In this document: piece by piece, positions 46,709 through 57,578 of the stretch
Layout of the letters: every line of letters begins with the position of its first letter
Position numbering within the stretch: the stretch's first letter is position 1
Assembly (NCBI GenBank): GCA_025890175.1
Contig: JANPYM010000005.1
Coordinates: forward strand, 330,505 to 394,504
From: Ciborinia camelliae
Lineage: Eukaryota > Ascomycota > Leotiomycetes > Helotiales > Sclerotiniaceae
Length of the DNA: 64,000 bases
Direction of reading: 5' to 3'
Made by a program: the position numbers and the translations under genes
The notes under the pieces: generated by a model
What the model was told of the DNA's origin: nothing
Databases searched by the model: none
Seen by the model: only the letters and a program-made list of their open reading frames with translations

Positions 46709-49202
46709 CTATATCTTCCTCGACCTCGGACTCGGCCCATTAGGCAAACCCATTCGCGGCCCACTAGGCAACCCGACCCCCATCCCCATCCCCATCCCGA
46801 CCCCCGACCTCGGACCACCAGGCAACCCCCCCCTAACCGAAGGTCTCGGCCCCAACNNNNNNNNNNACCGAAGGTCTCGGCCCCAACCCCCCCAAACCAC
46901 CCTGCGGAACAAACCTCCCCTGTTCACCCAGCGACTTAGGAGGAGGAGGAGGCGGAGGAGGCGGCGACACGATATCCCTTTCCTCCTTCTCCTTCGTCTC
47001 CGCCTCGGCATTACTCACGGGTCTCGACCCCGACCTCAACGATCTCCCAGGATACGAAGGAAGCAACCTCGGCTGTTCACCCGGCACCGGCGACTTCGGC
47101 GGCGGAGGCGGAGGCGGCGGTGCGATCCCCGCTTTCTGCGCCGCCATGCCCGCAAACGCGAGTCGGATTTTCTCTTCCGCTTGCGCCATTTGCTCTTCTT
47201 TGGTGGGGGGTCTCTGCGCCGCCATCCCGGCGAATGCGAGGCGGATTTTCTCTTCGGCTTTGGCTATTTCTTCTTCTTTGGTGAGGGGTCTGTTGGGGGT
47301 GTTGTCTGGTTCTTCTGGGAATTCGGGGGGTGGTTGTTCTTGTTGTTGTTGGAATCTAATAGCTTCCTCTCTTTCTATCTCTCTTTCTCTTTCCATTTCC
47401 ATTTCCATTTCGGCATCCTGGCGCTCCTGTTGCATTCTCATGACCTCGCGTTCTTCACGCTCGATCATATCCAACCTTTCCATTTCTCGCTGAGCATCCA
47501 ATCTCTGCTGTTCAGCAATTTGCCGCTGTTCTTCTTGCCGCCTCTCCATTTCCATTTCTCTTTCGTCTCGTTGACGTTGTCTTTCGATACGTTCTTCGTA
47601 CGCTCTTCTTTCCTCTTCCTCCTCTTCCATCTCTAAACGTTCTTGTTCATCTCTTTCTGCCCTCAACCGTTCTTCTTCACGCATTTGGATTTTCATCCTT
47701 TCGGCTCTTTCTCTGGCTTCTCTTTCTCTCTGTTCATCGCGTAGTCTGGCTTGTTCGGCATAGATCCTCTCTTCTTCTTCTAGGCGTCGCTCCTCCTCTA
47801 ATTCTTCTTCCCGCAAAAGTTCCTCATATGCTAATCTTTCCTCCTCTTCCAGCATCTCCTCTTCTGCCAACGTTTCGATTTCTGCTAACCTTTCTTCTTC
47901 TTCGTATCTCCTAGCTGCGGCTTGCCTTTCGATTTCCGCAAGTCTTTCCTCCTCTTTTAATCTCCTAGCTTCCTCTCGAGCGGCCTTTTCTTGTTCTCTC
48001 TCAAATTCTTTGATTTGTGCCGTTAATCTCTCCGCCTCTTCTAGTGCTTCCCGTTCTTCCGCTTCTCTTTTTTCCTTCTTGATTCTTGCCTGTCTCTCAA
48101 CTTCCTCTCTTTCCTTCCTTGACTTTTCCTCTTGAATCTCCGTTTCAATTCGCATCCTCTCTTGTTCTTCATGCAAAGTTTTCATTTCTTCCACCTCTCT
48201 TATCGATGCCCCAGATTTCCTATCATCGACTTTCCGGACCTGCATTGGCTTTTGTGTAGTCGGAGTTACCGTCACAGGCTCCATGGAATTCAGTCCGGCC
48301 ATGATATCATCCAGTGCTGAAATAGAAGCTTTTGATTTCCGTGGCTTGCTTACTTTTTCAAATGTCGGCTTCTCTACCACCTTCTCATTCTCGACTGCCT
48401 TTGGAGTGACTGAAATGGAAGCGAATTCCTCGCCGAAACCAGCCATAAGATCATCCAATGCAGAGATTGAAGCTTTCGTTCTACTACGGCGAGTAGAAGC
48501 TCTACCTATCGAAGATTTTGCCCCACTAAAAGATGAACGCGCCGAGGTAGGTGTGTTTGGACTGGATGACTTAGATTTCTCGTGTAGAGATGGTTGAATA
48601 TGTTCCGACGAAGTAGAAACTCTACTTATTGAAGATTTTGCCCCACCAAAAGATGAACGCGCTGAGGTAGGTGTGTTTGGACTGGACGACTTGTGTTTCT
48701 CGGGTAGAGATGATTGAGACGTTTGAGTATTTTCCGGCGAAGTAGACCTCGACTCAATTGCAGCAGCTTTCTTCTCGGCCAACAATTTCTCAATCTTGCT
48801 CATTTCCGGTGGCACTTGAACCTCTAATTCCTTCACGTCCTCCACAGGAGTTTCCACCTCACCCTTATCTTCAGCCATTTTCTCTTCGACCTTCTCTTCC
48901 TTCGGATTACCATATCCAATCATTTTTGCCATCCTCGCCCCCCTACTATTCGATTTCAACGTCGGCATTCTCGTCACGGAAGCCGTACCCATCCCTAAAT
49001 TCCCTACATTCCCCAACTTCTCCTCAAACCGCTTTTTCACATCTTCGCTTGACTTTGGGGTTGGGGCTTGTTGCTTGAGGGGTGAGGACTCGATGGTTTT
49101 GGCATCAGGGGGGGTGTTGATTGGTTCATTCTCTTTATCTGCGGGCGTGTCATCAGACTTCCCTTTCACATAGGAGGAGAAGTAGGCTCCCCAGGTTGCC
49201 AT
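46709..49202 (-). CDS. large coiled-coil, disordered protein with proline runs; interrupted by assembly gap
   Basis: The ATG at 49202 opens a frame of about 780 codons up to a 10-N gap at 46857-46866. Residues 1-330 are Ser/Thr/Pro-rich and disordered, with internal duplications: SSSPNTPTSARSSF twice, and KASISALDDLMAG / KASISALDDIMAG. Residues about 330-640 are a very long charged Glu/Arg/Gln coiled coil. Near the C-terminus the AEEKIRLAFAGMAAQ segment occurs twice, followed by [11 protein letters not shown] runs, a Gly/Pro-rich tail and no membrane segment. As assembled, the frame stops just past the gap (VGAETFG). The sequence on either side of the gap is a 21-base duplicate. If it is one overlap, the frame runs on to a stop at 46709. 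Function unknown; the layout suggests a scaffold or cytoskeleton-associated protein. Confidence 0.75.
46857..46866. other. 10-N assembly gap flanked by a 21-bp exact duplicate
   Basis: The 21 bases 46836-46856 (ending GGTCTCGGCCCCAAC) are repeated exactly at 46867-46887, which is how an unmerged contig overlap appears. Confidence 0.9.
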
Positions 49203-51341
49203 GATATTATCGGTATCGTTACTGTATCAATCAATATACTTCTGGTGAATCTATCTATTACACTATTAGATTCCTTGCTCCCACGTCTAGATGTGTGAAT
49301 GGACTTACTCTTTTATATTGATTGTCAAATTATCGTATCGCATTATTCATTAATTTTCATAGCATCAAGCTGTTTGTGAGTCGGTTTCCAGCACCTTAGA
49401 AAGTCCAATCAACGTTTCCTGAACGCAATCACCGCCAATCCAAAGAGAGAAGGGAAAAAACAAACAATTTTGGCCAGCAGGAAAGGAAAGGAAAAAAAAA
49501 GAAAAAAAGAAGAAAAAGTTTCTAGATGATATGACGATGATATGTATGAGTTAAATGCAAGGGAAGGATCATTCAATCATGTTGCCATAGTACTCAAACC
49601 TGCCAGTAACACTAACTATCATGATACGTCCAACGTTTGAAACTTTGATGTGAAATCACTCGGAAGCTAATTTGGCGGGGTAATCGAAGGATAGAGTAAG
49701 GAAAACCATGCGACAAAGTCTTGGGAGGTAGTATTTAGGTAGGTAGGTATAGACAGATCTGAGATGATCACTGATGCATGGGCATAAGAAATGGATTTGT
49801 AGATCAAAATCGTTTATAGATCCCGATCATCAATCGATATATTTCGACTTGGACATTTTGAGGTTCGTCGGCGCTTATGATCATATAATAAATACTGTAC
49901 TCAAATCGATCATGTTAAGTATAACCTCAGCTTCCTTGAACAAACACCAATTAACAAACGCCAATGATCCAATGATCCAATGATCCAATGATCCAATTAT
50001 AGTTGACGTGGTTGATGTGGTTTGTATGCATGGTTCTCCATCAATTGATGGCAATTCATTAAAGACAGGACAGGTAGGTAGGTAGGCGCTTGTGGTCAGA
50101 ATGGATCTACCGACTCCCGAGGCTTTACATCCAAACATTCATTGTCAGTGCGATGATTGACAAACACTTTTTCAAACATCAAATCAACACCACACATGAA
50201 AAATATCCGACTCTTTCCACCTTTCCGAAACTTCGACTGAGAAATGCATTATTAGGTGTGGAGTATCTAGTATGAATTCAGGACAAGACTCACTCCACCC
50301 ATCTTATTTCAATGCCTTCTGCGCAAATCCTATCAATGCAATGCAATGCATTTATACATCCTGTACACCTTCATCGTTAAGGTTACCCCGAAACAACGAT
50401 GATTGAGAGACAGGATGGGATTTGAACGAGAGGAATGAAATACTCGGTAGGGAAGGTAAAATAATGGGGAAGAGACAAGCTAAATATATCCTATGATGGG
50501 GACTGGAGGATAACATTATTCGGGAGCAGACAATGTTTAACAAATTCTATATGGACTTGAGGATAACATTATTCGGGAGGAGACAATGTTTAACAAATCC
50601 TATATGGACTTGAGGATAACATTTTTCGGGAGAAGACAATGTTTAACAAGTCCTATATGGACTTGATGGATGATTCGGGAGAAGACAATGTTTAAAAAAT
50701 CCTATATGGACTTGATGGTAACATCATCCGGGAGACACATCGTCACCGTCTAACCATCATATGGAAGTTGAGACTCTCATTGAGACTTTCATCGAGACTT
50801 TCATCAAGTACCAATAATTCTCTCTTTGGTGCAACATGTCCTGGGATATTTCGAGAACCCTCATAATGATGGACGATGCATCGAGTTGATGCATATAGTA
50901 CCAGTGCCAGGATTTGGAAAGGGCAAAGATTCAAGGATCTTACACACACCCACACACACGAAGGGAGTAGAAGCAGCTACAACCTTTGTCTTTGTGGTAA
51001 AGTTGGCATTTTGAGAGGATCGAATTTGAATCTGAATCTGAATTTGCTATCTGTTTCCGTATTCCACGTGGACAACTCAAAACTCAAAATGAGAGAGGGG
51101 GGAGGATTACGTAATAGGCCCAGCTCAAGGGTCTTTTTTCAACGGTGATTCATTCAAACCTTATGCCATGCAAAATGCAAAACGCAAAATGCAAAATTAT
51201 ATTTTGATCCCGCAACAAGATTCATCGATCAATATATCTTTGTGTTGTATAACTTTCCAAAGAGTTACATTCATTATGGATTCATAATCAATACGTTCCC
51301 TCTTTTAGGAAGTGGAGCGTAAAATACTCCGAGTGGTTATC
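49203..51341. other. intergenic between divergent genes, with a minisatellite
   Basis: 2.1 kb between the divergent coiled-coil and F-box-like genes. No convincing ORF. Contains (ATGATCC)n near 49960-49998 and a 53-bp minisatellite (listed separately). Confidence 0.5.
50500..50735. repeat. 53-bp minisatellite, about 4.5 copies
   Basis: Units share GGATAACATTATTCGGGAG, GACAATGTTTAACAA and CCTATATGGACTTGA. Three full copies are followed by one shortened by a few bases and a partial fifth. Confidence 0.95.
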
Positions 51342-52508
51342 ATGGACCAAAATTCTCCTTTGCGATCAGTATCAGATCCTTTTCGATTCAATGATCTTCC
51401 CACTGAAATTCGACAAAAAATCTATAAAATACTGTTATGCACCGTGGAAGATCCCCCAGAAAATTTCAGAGACGAAAACGGCTGTACATATATCCCTATG
51501 CGAATTACCAAGCTTCAACATGATATCCACCCTCAGATACTTCGTACTTGTCGAAAGATCAACGATGAGGCCACATTTACTATGCGGAAAACAAACCTAC
51601 TTGTTATGGTCACTGGCGTAATAAGATTGGACGAGCCTAGAAATTGCTTTGTCTCCAGGTGCATTCCAATGATTAGAATCAAAAACGAAAACCAAGCCAG
51701 GAATTTCCGAAAAAGTTGCGTAATGACTCATGACATTTACGATTCCTCGCAACATTCACCAGTTCTCCCACATGAGCCTTATAAATTCATGCTACTTCAC
51801 CGCCATCTTCCACGATTCTGTGCAGCTCTGGTCATCAGTGCATTAGGAACTATTCCTTATTGCGATGAAACATTGGTACCGCATATCGTTACTATCCTCG
51901 ATCCATACGACAAAGTCAAATCTGATTCCTTCTCATTCATGTCTCAAGAACTACAAGAGAAGCTTGTTGCACCCTATCGTTCTGAGTTCAAGGGCTTCCA
52001 GGGCTTCCAATTGGAAGGACATATGCAAAAGGACTTGAAGAATGCCATCATGTCAGAAATTCTCTGGGGGCCGCAGCTGAATCATGAGGCTATCCTTCAA
52101 GACTTGGAGAATATGCAAGCGAAAGGAGATGAGTGTTTCTATCTAGGATATTATGAAACCGCAAACGAAATCTGGTGTCAAGCTCTAATGAGCATTCGGC
52201 GAATCCTGACAGTAAGCAAAAGGCAAATTTCGCATGCAATTGGCGAACCAGAGTTCATGAATCAAATTATGAACATATACTTTGATCTTTCTTCGAATCG
52301 TGCTCAATATATCATTAACGAAATGCAAACCTGTGGACCACAGCAGCGAAGAATTCTGCTCCGTGTTTTTTTGCATATTATTGATGATCCCGAAAACATC
52401 AAACGTGAATGCAAATTATCTACGTGGGCACCGCCTCAGGATAAGTTGGCAGAGTTTAGAGACAGAGAATATATTGGCTATCGATTGGGAGGAGTAATAC
52501 AGGCGTAG
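51342..52508 (+). CDS. F-box-like/2EXR-like fungal protein (paralogue A)
   Basis: 388 aa from the ATG at 51342; the open frame extends upstream only through a non-ATG codon. The N-terminus holds the motif DPFRFNDLPTEIRQKIYKIL (residues about 13-32), the LP-E-R-IY pattern of fungal F-box-like and 2EXR domains, followed by ILRTCRKINDEATFTM. The centre is divergent (HLPRFCAALVIS, ELQEKLVAPYRSEFKGFQGF). The C-terminal part matches the next gene (EPEFMNQIMNIYFDLSS) but stops about 50 residues before the end of that paralogue. Fungal genomes contain large families of such proteins, usually of unknown target. Tandem with 53232-54578, 0.7 kb apart, same strand. Confidence 0.8.
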   Translation: MDQNSPLRSVSDPFRFNDLPTEIRQKIYKILLCTVEDPPENFRDENGCTYIPMRITKLQHDIHPQILRTCRKINDEATFTMRKTNLLVMVTGVIRLDEPRNCFVSRCIPMIRIKNENQARNFRKSCVMTHDIYDSSQHSPVLPHEPYKFMLLHRHLPRFCAALVISALGTIPYCDETLVPHIVTILDPYDKVKSDSFSFMSQELQEKLVAPYRSEFKGFQGFQLEGHMQKDLKNAIMSEILWGPQLNHEAILQDLENMQAKGDECFYLGYYETANEIWCQALMSIRRILTVSKRQISHAIGEPEFMNQIMNIYFDLSSNRAQYIINEMQTCGPQQRRILLRVFLHIIDDPENIKRECKLSTWAPPQDKLAEFRDREYIGYRLGGVIQA

Positions 52509-53231
52509 GAGACAATTGAACCTGCTCAAACTGCTCCCTTTCCATGCCTTCTTGTCCCTAATTCCTGGTGGAGATGGAGAGTTAGAAAGCCAAGTATAGA
52601 TTCATCATGCTAGACAATGCTTCTAATTTTGGCCATCAAAAATACTGTCCCACAATCTCGGTTTCGATAATTAGGAGGACTAGGCTGAATCAAAGTTCTA
52701 GAACTCGGAGTATCGGCTGCATATTGATTATGGTTCCAGGAACTTTGTGTTCTTGTGAATGGTCTCCAATGTTGTAGTTCATGCAGAGCAATGAACCTCG
52801 GATTCAGTGTTCTAATGTTGGTACAGTCGAAGGAGATTTGAGAGCTGTGAAGAAGTCATTGCGGGGTCAAATGGGCGGGGTCAAATGGTTATTGACTCAT
52901 CGATATTCACTACCGATTTTGATCGAATAATCTAATATATTATTTTGATGTATTGGTCAGTCATAGGGTATTAAGCTTAGCGCGATAACTCTGCTGTACG
53001 GTAGCCTGTATCGTTGTCCCCGCCATCTTGTAAGGAACTCTCCTTCCCAGCTGGCTCTCTTCTTTACATCCAAGTCCAACATCATCATATGCGAAAGTAT
53101 TGACAATATCAAAAAGCTGCGCAGTAGTCGACTAGGTTTACGCGCCATCCAAACGGGATTCCATCATCTCCATATTCTTCTCACACGTACAATAATCAAA
53201 CAGTTACGATCATCCTTGCATCATATCAACC
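52509..53231. other. intergenic between tandem paralogues
   Basis: 720 bp without an ORF of note; presumably the terminator of paralogue A and the promoter of paralogue B. Confidence 0.5.
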
Positions 53232-54578
53232 ATGGGATCATATCTTTCCCATCAAGCGGTTGTCGTAACTCCCCATCAGAAGGCTGCGGATATAACAGAG
53301 CCTTTCAGATTTCTAGATCTTCCTAGTGAAATTCGGAATAAGATATACAAAATTCTTTTATGCAACTTCGATACGCCACCCCGATCACGAGAAGACAGCT
53401 CTGCTTTGCAAATTGGAAAGGTTGAACACGATATCCAGCTTCAGATATTGAGAACATGCCGAAAGGTCTATTACGAAGGCACAAGTTTGATGCATAGAAC
53501 AAATTTATTTATCAAACTCGAAATCGACTTCGACATCTATGAAATGCCTGAGCTCCTCCGGATCCCCTTTGTCACACTTTGGAAATTTGGTACCTATAAC
53601 TACTTTGAGTCCAAAGGCACTGTCATGACTCACAAATTATCTTCTCGAAGATCACCAGATATCCCAGGCTACTGTACAACTTCCGCCCGCATGTTCACGA
53701 GAATAATTTTACTACATTTTCATCTTCCCGAACTTTGTAAGGCTTTATCTTCTGCACAATGGCGCGTTTTAAATGACGATGAAGATACCATACATACCGT
53801 TACGCTCACCGATCCAAATCAATCTGAAGCCAGCCAAGAATTACCCGAATTTTTCTCGCGGAAGCTGCAAGAAGAACTTCTGGCTCCATACCGTTCCGAA
53901 ATGAAAGGATTCCCCCATTTCATCCTTAACGGGATAATACCCGACGACCTTCGGATCGAAACCGTATCTGCAATTACCCACATTCCCGAAGTTTACGACG
54001 CCTCTGAAATCCAGGCATCCCTCGATGACAAAGAATATTATCATCAACATGGATTACAGCACTACCGCCAGGGCGAGATTGGCGAAGCCAAAAGAAGCTG
54101 GAAAATCTGCGTCGCCAAAATCCAAAAGGAATCCGCCAGCGAGAGAGGCGCGCGGCTCCGCCAGAGCGGCGGACCCAAATTCATGAACGCGATTGCCAAG
54201 ATCTACTTCCACCTCGCATTGCGCATCTCCCACGTCAATATCCTCAAGATGCAAACTCATTATCTCGGACACACTGCGCTGCTGGCTGACGCGGTATCCT
54301 ATGTCCATCAATTGGGCCACGACCTTCGCACGTGGCAGCACACCTTTCGCGATGAATTCACCTGGCGCCCTTCTCCGTTGCAACAAGCAACTTTGCTCTA
54401 TCAAGAAGCGCTCTGTTATCGATTGTCAAATCATCGAGCGTATCTCATCCAGGCGTATTTGAAGATTTTCGAGGCGCTGCAGATCGTACCGCATGAGGAG
54501 AAGTTTTTGGCAGAGGAGAAATCTATCGCGGCGGCTATTTGGGAGTCGAGGAGTTATCGGATCGCGGTCGCGTCTTGA
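53232..54578 (+). CDS. F-box-like/2EXR-like fungal protein (paralogue B)
   Basis: 448-aa single-exon ORF, ATG start. Residues about 22-43 read EPFRFLDLPSEIRNKIYKIL, nearly the same as paralogue A, then HDIQLQILRTCRKVYYEG. It shares LHFHLPELCKALS, SRKLQEELLAPYRSEMKGF and GGPKFMNAIAKIYFHLALR with its neighbour. The C-terminal 170 residues look helical and TPR-like (YYHQHGLQHYRQGEIGEAKR; LLYQEALCYRLSNHRAYLIQ). The 54060-54350 segment is noticeably GC-rich compared with the rest of the gene. Function not known; an adaptor role in ubiquitin ligase complexes is only a family-based guess. Confidence 0.82.
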   Translation: MGSYLSHQAVVVTPHQKAADITEPFRFLDLPSEIRNKIYKILLCNFDTPPRSREDSSALQIGKVEHDIQLQILRTCRKVYYEGTSLMHRTNLFIKLEIDFDIYEMPELLRIPFVTLWKFGTYNYFESKGTVMTHKLSSRRSPDIPGYCTTSARMFTRIILLHFHLPELCKALSSAQWRVLNDDEDTIHTVTLTDPNQSEASQELPEFFSRKLQEELLAPYRSEMKGFPHFILNGIIPDDLRIETVSAITHIPEVYDASEIQASLDDKEYYHQHGLQHYRQGEIGEAKRSWKICVAKIQKESASERGARLRQSGGPKFMNAIAKIYFHLALRISHVNILKMQTHYLGHTALLADAVSYVHQLGHDLRTWQHTFRDEFTWRPSPLQQATLLYQEALCYRLSNHRAYLIQAYLKIFEALQIVPHEEKFLAEEKSIAAAIWESRSYRIAVAS

Positions 54579-57578
54579 GATAGGTAGGATGGCTTGTGGT
54601 GTTGGGGGATTGGATGGAAATGACTGGGAATGAGATACCGAGGCGGGGATTGATTAGATGCTGCTGGATGATGTGATGTGATGGATGGTTGTGTGGATTT
54701 CTTTTCGGAAAATGGCGTTCGTGGTGATGACATGAGGAAATGGATTTTGAAATATGAATACGGATTGGATGGGGTAGGATGATGACAAGCTCTGCTCAGA
54801 TTACCTCCAGGGCTACCTAGGTATCTAAAGGGAGACTGGCGACTGGCGAGTGCAGAGTGCAGAGTGAAGAAGAATTACGAATATGAATGGATTTCCATTG
54901 CACTTTGTTTGCATTCTATTCGTTCTAGGAGATTCGGATACGCATCTCATCTCGTCTCATCTCATCTCATTTATTAGGTGTAATTTCCGAGGTTCATGAA
55001 TGAATGAATGAATGAATATACTATATGGATAGCTATAGCTATAGGTCTTGGATGCGATGGTTTACTCCAGGGCTATCTTTGTGATTGTGATTGTAATGGT
55101 GATCGTGACTGATCTAGGTAGGTACTTGTATGCTATCGTATTCTATTCTATCGTATTTGGGCTTCATCTTATTGTTGGTGTGTATGAGGTATGTATGTAC
55201 CTAATATGTATACTATGATTAATTGTTAAGGGGAAGGGAAGATGGATGGGAGAGGGATGGGTAGATACTTGGTTCATCTCATCCCCCAAAACACCAAAAC
55301 CCCTATTCCCGCCTCCCTCCCATCTCCATCCCCCCATCTTCTTCCCTCCTCAAACTCAAATTCGAATTCGGATAAACAGTAAACTACGAGTTAACATAGG
55401 TACCTCCTGCGGGTAGGTAGCTGGAGGTAGCTTAGCTTAGCTTAGCTTAGCTTAGTATGGAGTAGTGTAATATAGCTTAGCATGATATAGTATAGTATAG
55501 CAAGTAATTATAGCAAACACAAAAACGGTTGGACTTTAGGAGGACCCTCCTACTATACCCTCCCCCCTCCCTTCCCATAAATCCCCCCTAACCATTGACC
55601 CCTCTCCACTCACCACCTAATCATTCTATTCTCCAAACTACCTATACATCCCTTCTAACCACCATTTCACTTTATCAATCTCTTTCTCTTTCCCTCTCCC
55701 CCTTTCCCTTCTTTACTCATTCCATTTTCCCTAACTACTCCTTTCTTCAAACGATTTATACATTTTCTATTCTTTTTCCCTTTTAACCACCCCCTTCCCT
55801 TTATCTCTTTCCCCCATTTTCTTTTTACCTACCAACCCATACATCCCTTTATCCCTTTCCCCCATTTCCCCCTAACCATTTAGCCACTTAGCCATCTACC
55901 CACCCCCCTAATATTATCTTTTTATCTCTCCCCTCCCCTCTAACCACCCTCTTCCCCTTATCCTATACACCCCATCCCTCTTCCCTCCTCTCTAGCCGTT
56001 TCATTTTTCTCTCATATCTCCCCTCATCCCCCCTCCCCCATCCCCCTCCCCTATATTCTATCCCTCATCCCCATCTCTCAAAAAAGGCCCCTCCCATTAT
56101 CTTCAAAATCTTCAAAATCTTCAAAATCTTCAAAATCTTCAAAATCTTCAAAATCTTCAAAATCTTCACTTTAATAGGTAGCAAAAGAAAAAAAAGCAGA
56201 CTCGAAGACTTGAAGAATCGAAAAAAGGAAAAAGGAAGAAGATTCCATCCCCCCAATCCCCAATTCTATATAACCTCCGCAGGTTGCTATCTATCCATAA
56301 TTCCACAATTCTATAGATCCACAAAGAAAGATTCAAGATTCAAGTTTAAAGATTCTGGACATATATACATCCATATCCATATCCATATCCCTAGGTAGGT
56401 AGATAGATAGATAGATAGATATCTAGTATTTCATCATTCATCTTCCCCTTGCATTACAGCACAACATATCACAACAAACAAGCAAGCAAGCAAGCAAGCA
56501 AATCCACACATTCATCCACACATTCATCATCCATCCATTCAGTAAAATAATCAATCAGATTCATTCATTCATCATTGCACTAACTCGGACACATACTAAC
56601 TACCTCCTCCAACCACCATCTCCAACCACCTCAACCTAGACCTAGACCTAGATCTAAACCTTAACCTAAAACTCAAACTAAAAAACCAGAGCTAGAATCA
56701 AAATCTTCATTTCAATTCTCAATTCTTAGTATACAGTCCAGTCCCGTCATATACCCATTCTCTCTCCTCTTCTCTCTCCTCTCTTCTCATCCTCACATAT
56801 CCTATCCACATACCCAATCCTATATGCCATCCATCCATCCATCCATCTATCCACCCATAACAATCCAAGAATCCAAACCAAACCAAACCAAACCATCCAA
56901 TTCCCAACTTGCAGAATTTGAATTTGAATCTCATGATACTTGCCTGCTTCCTTGCGTGAGTAATGACATGACATAAAAGAGGTAGGTAGGTAGGTAGGTA
57001 GCAAATAGTATTAGCATTGATTGGTAAGCCACAGATCCTCCCGGGAGATCCGTTATTGGGTGTGGTATAGATTGCTGGGTGATGTTGTGGTGATTGCCGA
57101 GTAGGTAGGTGATTATGAGGGATATATCCGTGCAACAGATCTCCCTCTGAATCTCTAAAGAGTTCTGGTGAGAACTCTCAGGTATCGTAATTGTAATTGA
57201 AATTGAAATTGTAAATTTGAAGCGCTTCATCTCTTTGGTGGTACATTAGGAGAGAAAGGAGAGAATCGAGAGCACAAGAAAAAAAACCATGGTGGAATTT
57301 GTTGAAAGGGGTTGTCAGAATGGTTGAGATGATCCATGGTTGTTCTTGTGTGTGATGGTGTAAATTTCCGGCAGGAACCTGGTCAGAAATCGCTGATGAA
57401 ATAACAAAAGAATGCTAAAGCTCAATAGTACAGTATTGTGGACACATTTTTTTGTGTCTTGTGGTTGGTGTCGTAAATGTCGTGAGGATCAGAGTATCAT
57501 AAGTGTTAGGCTTGATGGAAGAACAAAGGGCAGACAAGTCTTAAAGCCGGAAGTCGATTATTTCTTTTTGTGGAGTTT
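54579..57578. other. 3-kb intergenic, repeat-rich, no gene seen
   Basis: Contains (GAAT)n near 55000, (TAGCT)n near 55427-55457, long C/T-rich tracts (55280-56100), a 9-bp repeat at 56100-56167 and (GGTA)n near 56980-57000. Open frames in it are low-complexity. Confidence 0.55.
56100..56167. repeat. 9-bp repeat (TCTTCAAAA)n
   Basis: About 7.5 perfect copies; a minus-strand reading gives an artefactual Lys-Ile-Leu string. Confidence 0.95.

Noticed and set aside
48132..49078. Plus-strand ORFs opposite the coiled-coil gene
   Set aside because: Antisense to a Glu/Arg-rich frame; compositionally implausible.
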